Assembly: GCA_034698045.1 (NCBI GenBank)
Contig: JAQGAU010000038.1
Coordinates: 1 to 51,359, forward strand
Direction: 5' to 3'
Origin: Paramacrobiotus richtersi
Lineage: Eukaryota > Tardigrada > Eutardigrada > Parachela > Macrobiotidae
Length of the DNA: 51,359 nucleotides
Shown here piece after piece: positions 1 to 11,850 of this stretch (position 1 is its first letter; each line of letters begins with the position of its first letter). A program made the position numbers and the translations under genes. The notes beneath the pieces were generated by a model. That model was given only the letters and a program-made list of their open reading frames with translations, searched no databases and was not told the origin of the DNA.

Positions 1-1551
1 GCGGCGTTATTCGCAGGTCATTATTCAGTTTAAGCAGGTCTGTGGGATCACCGCTTAACCAGTGTAGTTTTTGTATTCTATCGAACGTCAGCTGTGCGAG
101 GTCGTGTAGGATCGTCCCTATGCTAAATATATCTGCTTTACGCCCATCAATCCGAACGTTCTGATTCGGCGTAGAAAGTAATTCCAAACCAGGAGGACTG
201 CTTGTTTCAAGAGACGCTGTAGTGTGACCTAGTATGTGTTGAAAGAAGACTGACATCATAGTGCGAAAATCTACAACTGGGGCTTCTACGGCTTTACGCT
301 GTGCGTCTGAGTAGTCCTTGTCATTCTCCAGCGCTGCACACAATTGTTGCGCCCTTGCTGGATCCATGGAACAAATTTTTTGCAGTAGATGCAGAAGTTC
401 TAGTTGATTTTTCGCGGGGTGCGATTTTTCTAAGCTAGAAGTTCTGTCCACCATACCCTGGAGATATCCTAAAAAACTTTCGTGGGAATGGATTCCTGTG
501 CCCGGTGGATTTATGGGTAGAGAACCATACACATGGATAATTTGCTGCATTAACACAGCGTCACGAGGAACTGGCCCAACCCCGCCAAATGACGCGTTTC
601 CAGTGGCTAACAGCTTCTGTACTTTGTGCAATGCCGAAAAGATAGGATCGTCAAGGACAAGAGAAGCGCCGTCTCTGATGATCGTCAGCACTTCCGGTGC
701 CACCGACAACTCCCCGTAACATCTGCGCTGTGCAAATGCTGCGTACGAAGATGAACAACTATCCAAACCGCACAAGCGAAGACGAAAATGGTTCATATAT
801 GACTGATTTACGAGAACACTGTTGGGTTTTAAATCACCATGGACAAAATGATTTTCATGGAGGTAGGCTAAACCGTTGGCCATCTGCTTGGAAAAGTCAA
901 ATAGTGTCTTCACATGGAGAGGCCTTTTGGCATCGATCATACCGTCAATCATAGTCTGTAAATCGGAACCTGCAAGATGAACAGCAGGAACTTTGAAAAA
1001 TATAATATATTGTTTCTCTACAGACAACTGAACAGTTTTTAGCCGAAAAGTAAAAAAGCCATTGCGATTACTGAGATAATGGTAATTATAGTTCGAATAA
1101 AGCTGACTGAACGCTCAAAGGCACATCCTTTGCAGCCGCCAGTACTGCGAAATGAGAGTAGTCTGGTATCAGGATACGGTTAAGTCATACCATCACAGTA
1201 ATCCATAACAAAATTCAGCTCGATAAAACTGGGACTGATCGCCGATTCGGGAGGCATCCAACGGATGACAGTTTTGTGGTACGAAACCACGTTTTCATGT
1301 TTCAGCTTTGTTATATTTTTCCATCGCACTAGCAAGTCAGGATTCGTGACCTGCGCCTCCTCGATCGTGGAACTATCAATGCGGAATTTCTTAACGGCAA
1401 CCAGATTCCTGTTTCCAAAACTCCCCGGCTCCAGTACTACAGCGCGGTATATCACGGACTCAGGTTCATAATAGCGATCAGGGATTTCTATCCTATCGTC
1501 TTCTTCATACGTGCAGCGAAAATCGGAATTAATCGCGAGATATTTTCTCAT
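1..1551 (-). CDS. Divergent protein kinase, probable pseudokinase (partial, runs off left edge)
   Basis: Two exons are visible: 1551-1191, starting at an ATG, and 969 to the window edge, joined by a GT-AG intron at 970-1190. Together they give about 440 open residues of a eukaryotic protein kinase fold. Exon 1 has a beta-3 strand VAVKKF with the ATP-anchoring lysine, an alpha-C-like LKHENVVSYH and a hinge-like FVMDYCDG. Exon 2 has LAYLHENHFVHGDLKPNSVL, where the usual HRD is HGD but the catalytic Asp and Asn remain. The place expected to hold DFG reads CGLDS, so the metal-binding Asp appears displaced or lost. APEVL is followed by an unusually long insert of about 150 residues before the alpha-F-like DIFSIGTILHDLA. 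The fold call is firm. Activity and substrate cannot be told. The 3' end of the gene lies outside the window. Confidence 0.82.
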
Positions 1552-4399
1552 ATTGCGTTTGTTTTAGTCTGTTTTCAAAGCGATGCCGAGATGGATGGTG
1601 AAAGGCTTCGTGTTTGTGTGCCAACTACGCGTGTAGAGTCGATAATTGTAACTTACGGGGCCGGCTAAAATATTCTGTCAGATAATGCGCAAGGCTACGA
1701 AGAAATTTGTACTGTAAATCTTCAAACTGAAGGGAGCTATACAGTAAATATTGGCGTTATTATTATGCAAGTAACACTATCGAACTCTGCGATATGCAAC
1801 GCACGTCGGCTGATCGATAAACCATCAGGCACCGTGAATGTTATCGTACGGCGAGACCTATCTACCATACGATGTATGGCTCATGGGTTTGCTTCGATAA
1901 AGCAGAAGGAAACACAAAGGTTTTCGCGATACGTAGTGCATCATGTGTGATAAGTATTCGTACTACGATGTCTCATCGGCAACCACTCGCAGCTTAAACT
2001 GCCTGACATCATCTTGCGGCCAACTAGCAGCCCAAAGTACAATTAAGTAAGTACAGTACCATCCTCTTTGTAAATAACAGTAAGTGAAAGTTCAAACAAA
2101 TTTCGTTGGAAACCAGCAGTGCTCTAAAAATAACTAAGTCTTTGCTTGTGCAGTTGTGAGGGTCCACTTCGAGTTCTGCAGCATAGGACTATGTAGTGTT
2201 CGCTTGAGATGTCTGTGGTTCATAGTGACTACTGCGTGACTGTGGTGTTGATATACCCAGGGTGTTTTTACTATGAAATTCGCAGGCATCTTACAATTTA
2301 CTATCCTTGCTTTTTCCGCCTTTACTATTTTTTTACTATTTACTTAATTAGCAACAAATAGTAAACTATTCACTGCTATGCCGACCAAGAATGATTAGCC
2401 TGTCCGTAGGCGCAGTCAGGACAGCGTCATCTGTTGAAGATCGAAACTGAAACACCGATGGCAGAAAGCCTATGACAGCTTGCATGATTACTGTGTCAGT
2501 GGCACTGTTAGCGTCAGTATCCATCCCGCTGGTTACTAGCAAGTTCACTGTAGCGTGATCGCATTACGGTCGGCCACAACAGCGAACTTCTGAAATCGAC
2601 CGATTTTCTGATAGTGAAATTCTGTTTTACTAATTATAATACAAAGAGTGGTAGGCCACTTATTTTACTTACTATTTAATATTTTTGGAGCGGCATGGGT
2701 ACTTTTTATTTACTATTTACTACCTGCTTCCAGTGCTCCCTTACTATTTGCTTAATTAGTAAGCGACCCAAAACCCCTTACTAATTAAGGTTTACTATTT
2801 ACTTTTACTTAGTAAAACAACACTGGATATACCAGGTACACCGTAGATTCGCACGCTTTGAATGTCGGCCAATACTGCCAATGAATGGGTTACCTGCTAG
2901 CGAATTATGGTTATTTTACTAAGGGCATGCTATTGTACGTAATAGCATCGATTCAGCAGTCTGTAAACATTTTGAATGCACTAAGCTCTGAGTTGCCACT
3001 TCCATGTTTTTCTTGTGTTTCCACGTTTCATAAAATGACACTCACAGACAGGCAGTTATCACTTCCATTGGAGTTCTGCAGTGAAAGTCTCAGTTCCAGG
3101 TTTTAGGTCTTGGAGTAGCATGCTAAATGTCGGATGGCTGAGAATCGCGCCTGCGCGGACTGTTTTGTCGCACTCGAAATTACGCGTCGGCAGCTTTCAT
3201 GCTCGACGGAACTGAGCGCAAAACACCTGTGGTAGTCAAAAAGGTTCACACCCTTGTTGTGTCGTTGAAAGTGAGTCGGACTGGCTTGGAGGCTCTTTGT
3301 TTTGGTATGCTGGGTGACCTTTGCTGGTACGAACGGGCGCGGATAACACAAGTTGATCGATTTGACGGATCGATGGCCCGAGATGAGAACAGCTCAACCA
3401 GCACGTGTGGAGGCAGTATGTATGGCTTCTGCCTTCAGGGCTGAGGGCATTGCGATGTGTTTTGCCCAGGCCTTTCGTATCATTTTTCGGCGGCAGCAAA
3501 TAAATTTTGAAACATGGAGCACATGCAGGTTGGGCCTAGCTTCCTTCACTGTGATGCATAATATTTACGGGGAATATGTGATAATACTTTGTGACTAAAC
3601 ACATCTAGTATTTTGCCGCAGTCTATTCGGCTCAGTAACTGGTTTGCCATTTGTTTCCACGGTCTGCAGTTTTATTAGGTGGTCGGCTATTTTACTGCAT
3701 ACTGCGGTTCGACAATGAACATGCAGTGTTAGTTGGCTATTTTGCGGCCAAGTACGCTTTGCAATTTTCATTCTGAATTTTTTTGGAAGCCAGAAGACCG
3801 TGTCGAGTGCAGCTGTGAGATGTTTAGAGAAAAGGCCGGGGTGAGTTTGACTAACTCATAGTGGTTACAGTTCATACGTAGTGAGACACATAGTGGTGCC
3901 GCACTCCTTAAAGCCAGGGCAGCCCTTGCTTTATCTAACGACGATTCTAGATATTCTTAGGTATGATCAAGTCGAGAAAATGGTCACGGGAAAAAGTCCG
4001 ATTGCATTTGGTTTCTGTCAGTTCATCCTGTCTTTGAGTCGGACAGCCTTTCCTTAGTTGTTAGTTTCTTTTTTTTATTTCTTTGACTTAGGCTTTATAA
4101 TTTTGTTTCGAATTTGGGGATGCTCTCCGATTAACGGTTATTTTATTTTGTGGCTTTATTTTCTACTGATTTAGAGAGGTACTATAAATAATTTCGATGA
4201 CCAGTAACAATAGCATGTTCATACGAAACAGCTTAGAAACCGCTACGTTTTTCCTATTTGGTAATTCAATTTGGTATTTCGGTAATGAAATTTCGGTCCT
4301 GTGACCTTTTCCTGGGTTATACATGATCATGCATAAGAACAATCAGTAAAAAAAACGGCGCTACGACATTTTGGCGCACATAATTGCCGGTTACATACT
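1552..4399. other. Non-coding stretch upstream of the kinase gene
   Basis: No open frame here resembles a known protein or carries convincing codon structure; short frames around 3100-3500 occur on both strands and look incidental. An AT-rich simple array occupies about 2270-2830 and is listed separately. The kinase promoter presumably lies just right of 1551, but no clear motif is visible. Confidence 0.5.
2270..2830. repeat. AT-rich array of TTACTATTTACT-type motifs
   Basis: The string TTACTATTTAC and near variants (TTTACTATTTTTT, TTACTTAATTAG, TTACTAATTAAGG) recur many times on the same strand, interrupted by about 250 bases of unique sequence around 2390-2620. The TTAATTAG/CTAATTAA variants are partly palindromic. 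It looks like a degenerate low-complexity satellite, with no coding content seen. Confidence 0.6.
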
Positions 4400-4560
4400 C
4401 TGCATGTTGAACACATTCATGGACAAGTAGTTTACAGTCACATCAACGAAACAGCTCGCACCCGTTAGTACACGGTATCGGGCATCCAGATCAGCGTGAC
4501 ACTCAGCTGACTGGTTGTCAAAATCTTAAAAGCCCGTTTACTCTCCTGCTTTCTAAATTC
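4400..4560 (-). pseudogene. Relic of a rhodopsin-like receptor gene (TM6-TM7 region)
   Basis: Read on the minus strand, this stretch aligns by eye with the third intracellular loop to TM7 part of the receptor gene at 42433-43434. Shared blocks include the equivalents of AGCCCG near 4530, the CAGATCAGCGTGAC block near 4490 and the ATGGACAAGTAGTT block near 4420. The frame is broken and no flanking receptor sequence is recognisable. It is an isolated old fragment of the family clustered about 35 kb away. Confidence 0.55.
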
Positions 4561-4663
4561 CATTAATTTTTAAACCATCATTACTGTATTTCATGTTGCG
4601 CAATGTTATTTCTCCACTCCATGGCATACCGCACACGTCTTTCCTTCTTTCATTCTTATTATA

Positions 4664-4706
4664 TTACAAGTCCCACCTCGGCCTACGGCCTCGGTGGGAA
4701 CACGTA
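4664..4706 (+). repeat. Dispersed hairpin repeat, copy 1
   Basis: The block contains a near-perfect hairpin at 4672-4698 with a 12-base arm (CCCACCTCGGCC) and a TAC loop. The same unit, including flanking TTACAAG and ACACG, occurs in the opposite orientation at 8965-9014. Conserved flank plus hairpin suggests pieces of one transposable element family. Confidence 0.55.
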
Positions 4707-4789
4707 GAGCCGCGTTTTGTGAGCGAGCTCGACGCTTCAAAGAATTTATGTTTTTGTAGCTTAAGTGTTAAGCAATGTATTTATGTATC

Positions 4790-4992
4790 AATTATAACCC
4801 TACTCCCGAAGCAGAAAGTATTGTGTGTAGAAAATTATTTATCGGCTTATATGCAACACATGTTTGTCAAGCGAACTTGCTATTTGAAGATATTATTTCA
4901 AGCTACGTATGTACTAAGTGTTATTATACTTCCCGAACAGAAAGTATTATGTGTAAAAAAATTATTCACGGGCGTATATGCAACACACGTAT
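4790..4992 (+). repeat. Two-copy tandem repeat, about 127-base period
   Basis: A block of about 75 bases holding CCCGAA-CAGAAAGTATT and TATATGCAACACA appears near 4790-4865 and again near 4917-4992, roughly 80-85% alike. An open frame of 137 residues crosses both copies, but the similarity is at DNA level and there is no sign of protein-level selection, so I treat it as a repeat. Confidence 0.5.
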
Positions 4993-5084
4993 TTTCACAT
5001 CCCTAGTTTGAGACCGAGAATTTATTAAGCGCGTTTTACTGGCTCGATTCAATTTATCAACTTAAATCCACACAGTTTCGACAA

Positions 5085-5700
5085 CAATGTTGTCAATATC
5101 CTCAGAAGTCCTGGCAGAGGGCGCGTCCTCCATGTTCAACGAAACTGGATATTGTGTCCGTCCCATTGGTTATTGCGCAATAACACAGTAGTAGAGGGCG
5201 CGTCCTTAAAATTAAACGATATTGGTTATTTCGTCCGTCCCGTCCCGTCGGTCACGGTACTGGGATTCTTGCGAAATAACATAGTAGAAGAGGGCGGGTT
5301 CTCAGAAATCCTGGTAGATGGCGCGTCCTCTACGTATGTTCGTTGAAACTGGATATTTGTCCGCCCCGTAAGTCACGTTACCGGAAACATTGCGCAATAA
5401 CACAGCAGTAGAGTGCGAGTTCTCAATTTTCAACAAAACTGGATATTTTGTCCCGTCAGCCATGGTACCGGCAGTATTGGGAAATAACACAATAACACAG
5501 TCGACCAGACTTGAAGTCCCTAATGGGTTGTCTGCTCTTGTGTTGTAATAATAATGATAATAATAATGGTTGAGTGCGAGGCCTGAATATTCAACAGCAC
5601 TGGATATTTTGTCCCTTTGGTCACGGTACCGGCAGTACTGGGCAATAACACAGCAGTAGGGTGCGAGTCCTGAAGTAATGGTCGCGTCCTCTTTACTGAC
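5085..5700 (+). repeat. Degenerate minisatellite, unit about 100 bases
   Basis: At least five diverged copies of a unit are present. Each carries ACTGGATATTTTGTCC, then GGTCACGGTACCGG, then TTGCGCAATAACACAG and GTAGAGGGCGCGTCC. A short TAA microsatellite interrupts the array at about 5548-5566. No coding function is apparent. Confidence 0.65.
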
Positions 5701-6321
5701 ATATAGGGATGTGTTGTCGGTTTCAATCAGTGACGGTAAACATTGAGTGAACCCCTTTCTCGCTTCAGTCGACTAGTGCCGCAAACAGCGAGTGCACTTA
5801 CCCAGTAATAAAATCCTGATGTATGCCGAAGTCTTAATGTGGCTAATTCGCGGTATGTAAGAGTAATAAAGCGTGGTGCGGTGCCACCAAAACCGCCTTT
5901 CGAATGCGACGTCAGTGTTTTTTTCACAGTCGTTTAACCAGTTATCCTTACACACAATAGAAAAGCTAAATGGTATTATACCGACTAGTTTAGTGCTCTT
6001 TCCAATGCAAAAACAATCAGGAAGTTATCTTGCTTTTGTGGTTTTTGAAAATTCTTGGTCAACTCTTGTGCAAACTTTCCATTGCGCTCTACGGCGGTTG
6101 ACTCATTGGCTTTTACTGATAGAATAGGTAATGTAATTAATTCGCGCACTACATCAAATGGCACAAATGAATGCCCTACCGCGCACAACCCCCTACCGGA
6201 ACTAGCAGTGTGATGGGTGTCGCATAGGCAGAGCAGGAATAATCGACGCGCATGTTTTCGAATACACTACTCTGTGTATCATTTGATCAGGTGCGAACAG
6301 TATAAACTGCTTGCCAAACTC
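5701..6321. other. Non-coding stretch
   Basis: Only short overlapping frames on both strands are present, with no recognisable motif. I see no feature here beyond the edge of the minisatellite on the left and the inverted repeat on the right. Confidence 0.4.
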
Positions 6322-6956
6322 GGTTCGAAAATCGAATGCACCACGTGTACAGTACGTGGCATTAATTCGTCACAGGAAACTCCCATACGCACCGGCTGCA
6401 ATATGATACTATTGCAGATGCAGTGTCGCCGTACGGAGCGATTGCCATGTCGTCTTCAAAAATACGATGTTTGAAAAAGTTTTAAAATTCGACAGAACAC
6501 GTTTGAAAAACATCAACATGCGCTGGAGTCGCACCGCCTTTTTTGACGTTTTTAGAGCTATAGGCAGAAACTGTACGTAGAGTAGCGAATGAGGAGACCT
6601 CGGCCGATCAAAATGGGAGAAGGGAGAGTATAAGTTATAATAATAACTTATACTCCAAGAGACCATCTTTTTTTTGCCACCAGATAGCGCCCTACTACCT
6701 TCACAGATTTCAATGTGCTACGAGTCAAAAAAACGCTAAAATGGCCGAGGGTGTCGAGATGATATTCGTTTTTGAAACAAAATTTTCCCTGAATTCCACA
6801 AAATTTTTGGACTTCGTTTTTTTGAAGACGACATGGCGATCGCTTCGTACGGCAGCGCTACTTTTCCTGCTGTATCGCATTGCAGCCGGTGCATATGGCA
6901 GTTGTTTGTGGCGAATTACTGCCACGTACGTATGGCGCGTTCGATTTTCGAATGAA
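6322..6956. repeat. Long imperfect inverted repeat (possible foldback or MITE)
   Basis: The left arm, about 6322-6466 and extending weakly to 6525, matches the reverse complement of about 6814-6956, extending weakly to 6745. Shared strings include CACCGGCTGCAAT, GCCATGTCGTCTTCAAA and TTCGAAAATCGAA. Arm identity is roughly 80%, with a spacer of about 220-350 bases. I found no clear target duplication, so the true ends are not fixed. Confidence 0.6.
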
Positions 6957-7492
6957 GTTGGGCGTATGCTGGTAGTGGTTCGATTGAGGCTGCAGCATAT
7001 GCTACTTTTTTTCCAGAACGCCAGATATGCAACCCACCCCCGCAGTGCTTTAGCATTGGGGGGAATGGGCACATATCACGAGACACGTAAAAAAGTAACA
7101 TTTTCTATGGCACCAGTCACAGTGCAGTACTGTACGCGCTCAATGGAATAGCGCAGTGCAGTATATTCGGCACCATGCGCGTCGACTCAGCCTACGCGCA
7201 CACAGAGAAACGCCAGTCCAGGTAGGGTGTGTTATGCGGACGGGCAATTTTTTCGTGTACTTTCATCGCGCGCGTACAGTAGCTTATACTCCAGCAGTCC
7301 AATTCGCATCGGTCCGTTACTCCAGTTCAAGCCGCGTGCTCCGTTTGCAGGTCTCTCATGACTACCAAGAAAGTGCACTCGCTGACTGCCGGCACTGAAT
7401 GACGGAAGCAAAGGAAGTTCATACATAATGCAAAAAAAAACTGTTATCGCTTTCTTCCAGTAAAAAAACGCTTTTAGAAACTAAAAAAATCT

Positions 7493-7596
7493 CTCCAATA
7501 CTCAGACCCAAACAGAAATACTTGCAATAATTGTTGAGTATTGACTGTGACTTAATAAATATAACTCAGAAAGTTAAGTATCGAGTAAATAAATAT
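7493..7596 (+). repeat. 104-base direct repeat, copy 1
   Basis: Identical over all 104 bases to 7930-8033. Each copy begins CTCCAATACTCAGACCC and ends GAGTAAATAAATAT, and holds an internal 9-base stem CAATACTCA / TGAGTATTG. The two copies bracket 333 bases of unrelated sequence that has no open frame of note. Confidence 0.8.
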
Positions 7597-7929
7597 TAAA
7601 GCGGAACCGGAAGTAATGTGACGTATTCTCTCTGTCTGTGTCTTGCGTTGTGACTCATCGATGGCTGGCTGTGCAAATGCAATTCACGATGTGCTAGAGT
7701 GGAGATGTTTCTAATTCCAAAATTAGTTTTTCCGTCTTACGACGTTCGTACGGTCGTATTTCCTTTCCTAATAAAAATCCTTGTTTGTCGTCGTGTCTGC
7801 TTCGTGAATCGTGTATCGTGTAGAGTCACCTTTTCCTGAATCGTTATCAGTAAACCCACCACCTGTTAATCGTCCTGGCGAGCCTGATCGGCAATCCAGT
7901 TTGAGTGTGCTAGATCATATGTTGTGCTA

Positions 7930-8033
7930 CTCCAATACTCAGACCCAAACAGAAATACTTGCAATAATTGTTGAGTATTGACTGTGACTTAATAAATATA
8001 ACTCAGAAAGTTAAGTATCGAGTAAATAAATAT
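7930..8033 (+). repeat. 104-base direct repeat, copy 2
   Basis: Second identical copy of the 7493-7596 unit. The arrangement of short identical direct repeats flanking 333 bases is compatible with a tiny LTR-like non-autonomous element or a recent tandem duplication of 437 bases that kept one extra terminal unit. I see no primer-binding site, polypurine tract or flanking target duplication that decides between them. Confidence 0.75.
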
Positions 8034-8686
8034 GAACAAAAATATAGGCTTACAATATAAATAAATAATACACTTAAGTAAATAGAATTAAATAAGTATT
8101 ACATTTTAAAGAAGTTATAAATTTCAATAAAAAATAAATTTCAGTTAGCAGAAATAAATAAATATTTATTGAAGAAAATCGAGTATATAACTATACGATA
8201 AAATATTCTTTAACTAAATAAAGACAATGACCGATGGACCGACTGACAGATGGATGGACAGATATCGAAATCCATTTGAGTTCAGTATAGAGGGCCTTCG
8301 CCGCGCATTGTTCAAACAATGCTATTTGTTTGGAACTTTCCGAGCGTTTACAACGGGGTGACTGTATCATTGTAAGAATTGTTTGTTATTTCTTCACAAA
8401 AACTCATAAGCGCACGATATTACCAGCTGTTTATATAAGCGCAACCGGGGCGGTTGACACAGTTGGCAGTTAAGATGTGCGTGGCAACGCATTACAGCGC
8501 ATCATACTGCTTGCAACACCTAATGTATCAATGTTGTGAATTTATAAATAGTGTTTATTTATGAACAATGTTTTTTTTGTTAGCTTCACCTGGAAAAATA
8601 TAGTAATTTAAAACATCAAGTCAACTACATTGCACGTATGACAGTGCCTAGAATGTCGACTCAGGAAATAGCTCCCATAATCAGCA
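8034..8686. other. AT-rich non-coding stretch
   Basis: Poor in G and C up to about 8230 with AATAAATA runs, then ordinary sequence with a short GACCGATGGACCGACTGACAG slippage run at about 8227. No gene is supported. Confidence 0.4.
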
Positions 8687-8934
8687 ATATGTTGAGATAT
8701 TGGAAGACGATCTTGGTGTATTTGGAAATCCGTACATATCAAATTCTTTTGAGAATTTATGGCTTGCTAATTTGTTGTACGGAAGCACTTCCGTTTCGGC
8801 CAAAGCAGAGTCAGTACAAGCAGTTACAATTGCTATGGTCGAAATATCTGAAGTTCAAAGTAATAAACCAATTTTTCCAAGCCTAAACAAATGTTTACGT
8901 GATAACCACGCTAAAAAATACTGGCACTTTTGAT
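8687..8934 (+). CDS. Possible terminal exon of an unrecognised gene
   Basis: After a plausible 3' splice site (CATAATCAG, ending near 8686) a frame stays open for about 80 codons to a TGA at 8932-8934. It reads LEDDLGVFGNPYISNS near its start and LNKCLRDNHAKKYWHF at its end. Composition is more protein-like than neighbouring frames, with mixed polar and hydrophobic residues and no simple repeats. I do not recognise a family and see no convincing upstream exon. It may be a host gene fragment or transposon remnant. Confidence 0.25.
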
Positions 8935-8964
8935 AGTTCGAGGTCCACGCGTGCTTAGTTCCAA

Positions 8965-9014
8965 ACATTCTCCGTGTGCCCAGCGAGGCCGGAGGCCGAG
9001 CTGGGCCTTGTAAC
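8965..9014 (-). repeat. Dispersed hairpin repeat, copy 2
   Basis: Inverted-orientation copy of the unit at 4664-4706, with a hairpin at 8979-9005 (arm CCCAGCGAGGCC, loop GGA). The two hairpins differ at several stem positions, and most changes are matched on the other arm (for instance the outer C-G pairs), so the stem is kept. Confidence 0.55.
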
Positions 9015-10461
9015 TCCTAAACCTATATCCCCGAAAACTGGGTAACAGATTGCGCTTAAACGGCTGATTCGAAAAATTCGCGAAAAATCTGTAAAAAACC
9101 AGTGCAAACGTTGCCATGGGGTGACGATAGTTGGGTTTTCGTATTCCAAAGCGCTGATGTTTAGTCTTTTTAAAACTGTTTTTATTTCTGATTACCGGGT
9201 GGTTCAGCTCATTTGTCCATCTACATGCCGTCCGCATTCGCTATGAGCTTATAAAGAAACTAAGCAACGATGTGCACTGGTAATCGAAACTAGCACTATT
9301 ACGCTAAGGATCTTAATTACATATTGACTCATGGCATACTAAACACTTCTGATGAATTGTGGCTTTGTGGGATTTGGCACTTTAGATTATCGTCCAATAC
9401 GAGACATACAGTTTGTACTAGTCTCGCTGGTACAGTCTGGTTGGAATCACCATTTTTAGATTACGCGTAAGCTAAGATTTTTATTGTGGTGAGATCAGCG
9501 TCAGCTGACGCTGACGCAAGAAAGTAGGGAGACAAACTCCAACCGAGAGAGTGATCCATGTCAAGAAATAATGGTACTTTATGGATTTCCTAATATTCCA
9601 CACGTTTCCGTTTCCATGACTGAATCTAGACACGACTGCAAATCTTTTTTTCTAAAATTGTGTTTATATAGCTAGTGTTTCGTAACTGCAGCGTAATCTC
9701 AAACATGAACCAGTACACGTAATCTCAAAGGATGCGGTGCACCTGGTAACAACGTTCTACGGCCTTGCAAAACAGTAAGATTTACTTGGTTTTGTTGTTG
9801 CCAGGACACATGATGCAAGTATTCGATGTGTGTATGTAGTAGTAAACTGCCTGCCACGACGTTCACGTGGTTGAAAAAAACGAAAGAAGACATCTGTAAA
9901 ATTATTGATAACTATCACGACATGTTTCTACTAGTTCTTTAAACGTTGACGATTAATTACCATCCAGCTCCTTCCAGCAAGTTTGTTTTGTAATATAAAA
10001 TTTAATATGAATTTAATTAATTGATTAATTAATTTAAATAACCTATAAGTAATTATTAATTCTGTCCCTGTTGTAGTAAACAAACATAACGGGTTAGTAA
10101 AGTGTAGCAGTTTAAAAATGCTACCAACAATTAACCAGATGCTAGTGTGCGCGGTAACGCCTGTTCAGTCAGTCTTCACATGCGCATCAGAAAAACTTAC
10201 AGCGTGTGGATTATGCGGCATTCGATATGTTTTGCTTTACAATTATTACGTGAACTGAAGAGGCTAGGCTGCGGCTTACGTTGCCAGGTCACGAAATCTG
10301 CAGCATTCATGCATGTGCGCAAACCTATCTGAAATGAATACACGTTGTCGTTGTTATTATTGATTGAGTACCTTTCTGAGTCCTTGTGTTCGTTTTAGTT
10401 TCTGTCATCACCAAACGATTATAGTATATCACCAAAATTCTGACTGCATTAATGCTGAGCT
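9015..10461. other. Non-coding stretch before the Helitron gene
   Basis: No recognisable gene. A very AT-rich TTAATTAA run sits at about 10008-10060. The 5' terminus of the Helitron (expected TC at an A/T target) should fall in this interval, but I could not identify it. Confidence 0.4.
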
Positions 10462-11332
10462 ATGGCAAAAAGGTCCACTCGAAAAAAGATATACAGTCGA
10501 GCTACAGCAAAATCCCATAGTGCTAGGAAAAAGAGGCCTGTTGAAAATGATGAGGAAATCTTACCAGCGCAAAAGCGGATTAAGCAAGTCAAACTTGCCC
10601 CTCTTAAAAAGGTAAAACTGTTCTTAAAAAACCCTGTTTATATATTGAACGTATGTAACGTCCCGGCGTCTTGTTAGATTACAACGTACCATTGTGCACG
10701 ATGTGATGCGCTGCTGTTCAACACTGATTGCAAAACCATTTGTTGTGGAAGAGGGCTTAAAAGCGAATATGGATTGATTGATCTGCCGAAACTACCGCAA
10801 GAATATGTGGATTTATACCGCAGCTCAAAAGAGTTCTGTCGCCGCAGCAGGGCGTACAACAATCTGGTTGCATTCTCTGCTCTTGGAACAACTGGCGGTT
10901 TTCTAATGGAACCGGGCGGTCCCTCCAGTATCACGCTTCATGGACGCACTTACCATAGGATGCTAAATGGTACGAAACTTTGCACAACAGTTATAGTTAG
11001 AAATAATTTGGTGTAATCCTAATGATAATAATACCTGTTCTGAAACTGATATTACATAAGCATCAGGCTTGTGGATTGACATCAGCACGCATATTTGCCA
11101 TCAAGATTTCTATTCTTGCACGATGCTCATCAAACGTAGTAACACTTTTGTTATCGTAAGTTTCAAATTGCATTTAGTGCATCATTAGAGATGATTTGGT
11201 TAGACAGTAGGTTCACAGTGTTACCTTCTTAAACGAAGCAGCAAAAATGCATGCGCGTAAGGTATGAGCCGCAGAAATGGTTTTCTTTTGAAAGTAAAGA
11301 CAGCGTTAGAGCCGCGTCGTCTTTTGTTTTAA

Positions 11333-11850
11333 GACGATTTTCCACCCATTGCTATAACTATAGGTGAAATCAAGACAGCCGCGCACCTGAAACCGTTGCA
11401 TCCAGGTGCATTATTGTTTTTAATAACCAGAACATATACTGTCGAGAAATCCGTTTGTGCGCGCAACGTCCGGTTATTTGAACCACTTTGAGCCATGAGG
11501 TATGTTTTTGAAATTTTAAAATGAATTCTAAAATTTTCGAAATTCATGTTAAAATTTCAGAAACATGGTAGCAGGCTAATTCTGGGTCAGAACGATCATC
11601 ATAAATATGTGCATTTATGATGAAAGTTTCAAGAAGTTTGGATGAAACGCTGAATTATCTGAGAAGGAAACGTGTTTAAACTTTTCACCACTGTTGCGCA
11701 ATAACGGACGATGCGCGCACAAACGGATTGTTGGGCACTATATATCGATGTTCCAAGTATTAAAAATAACAAAACAGCTAGGTATAGCGATTACAGGTGC
11801 GCGGCTGTCTTAGTTTCACTAATAGTTATAGCAACGGGTGGAATATAGCC
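11333..11850. mobile_element. TTAA-flanked MITE inside a Helitron intron
   Basis: A 518-base element lies between TTAA copies at 11329-11332 and 11851-11854. Its ends are inverted: the left begins GACGATTTTCCACCC and the right, read in reverse, GGCTATATTCCACCC. Similarity continues inward through TTGCTATAACTA, AAGACAGCCGCGCACCTG and CCGTTTGTGCGCGCA. It has no coding capacity. A TTAA duplication is typical of piggyBac-type transposition. It lies wholly within the 10970-11902 intron. Confidence 0.75.

Noticed and set aside
4593-5006. 137-codon frame with repeated peptide segments
   Set aside because: The repetition is at DNA level in a two-copy tandem repeat and crosses the dispersed hairpin repeat; not a gene.
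5085-5700. Array of similar units considered as a CRISPR array
   Set aside because: Units are about 100 bases, strongly diverged, without regular spacers, in animal DNA; it is a minisatellite.
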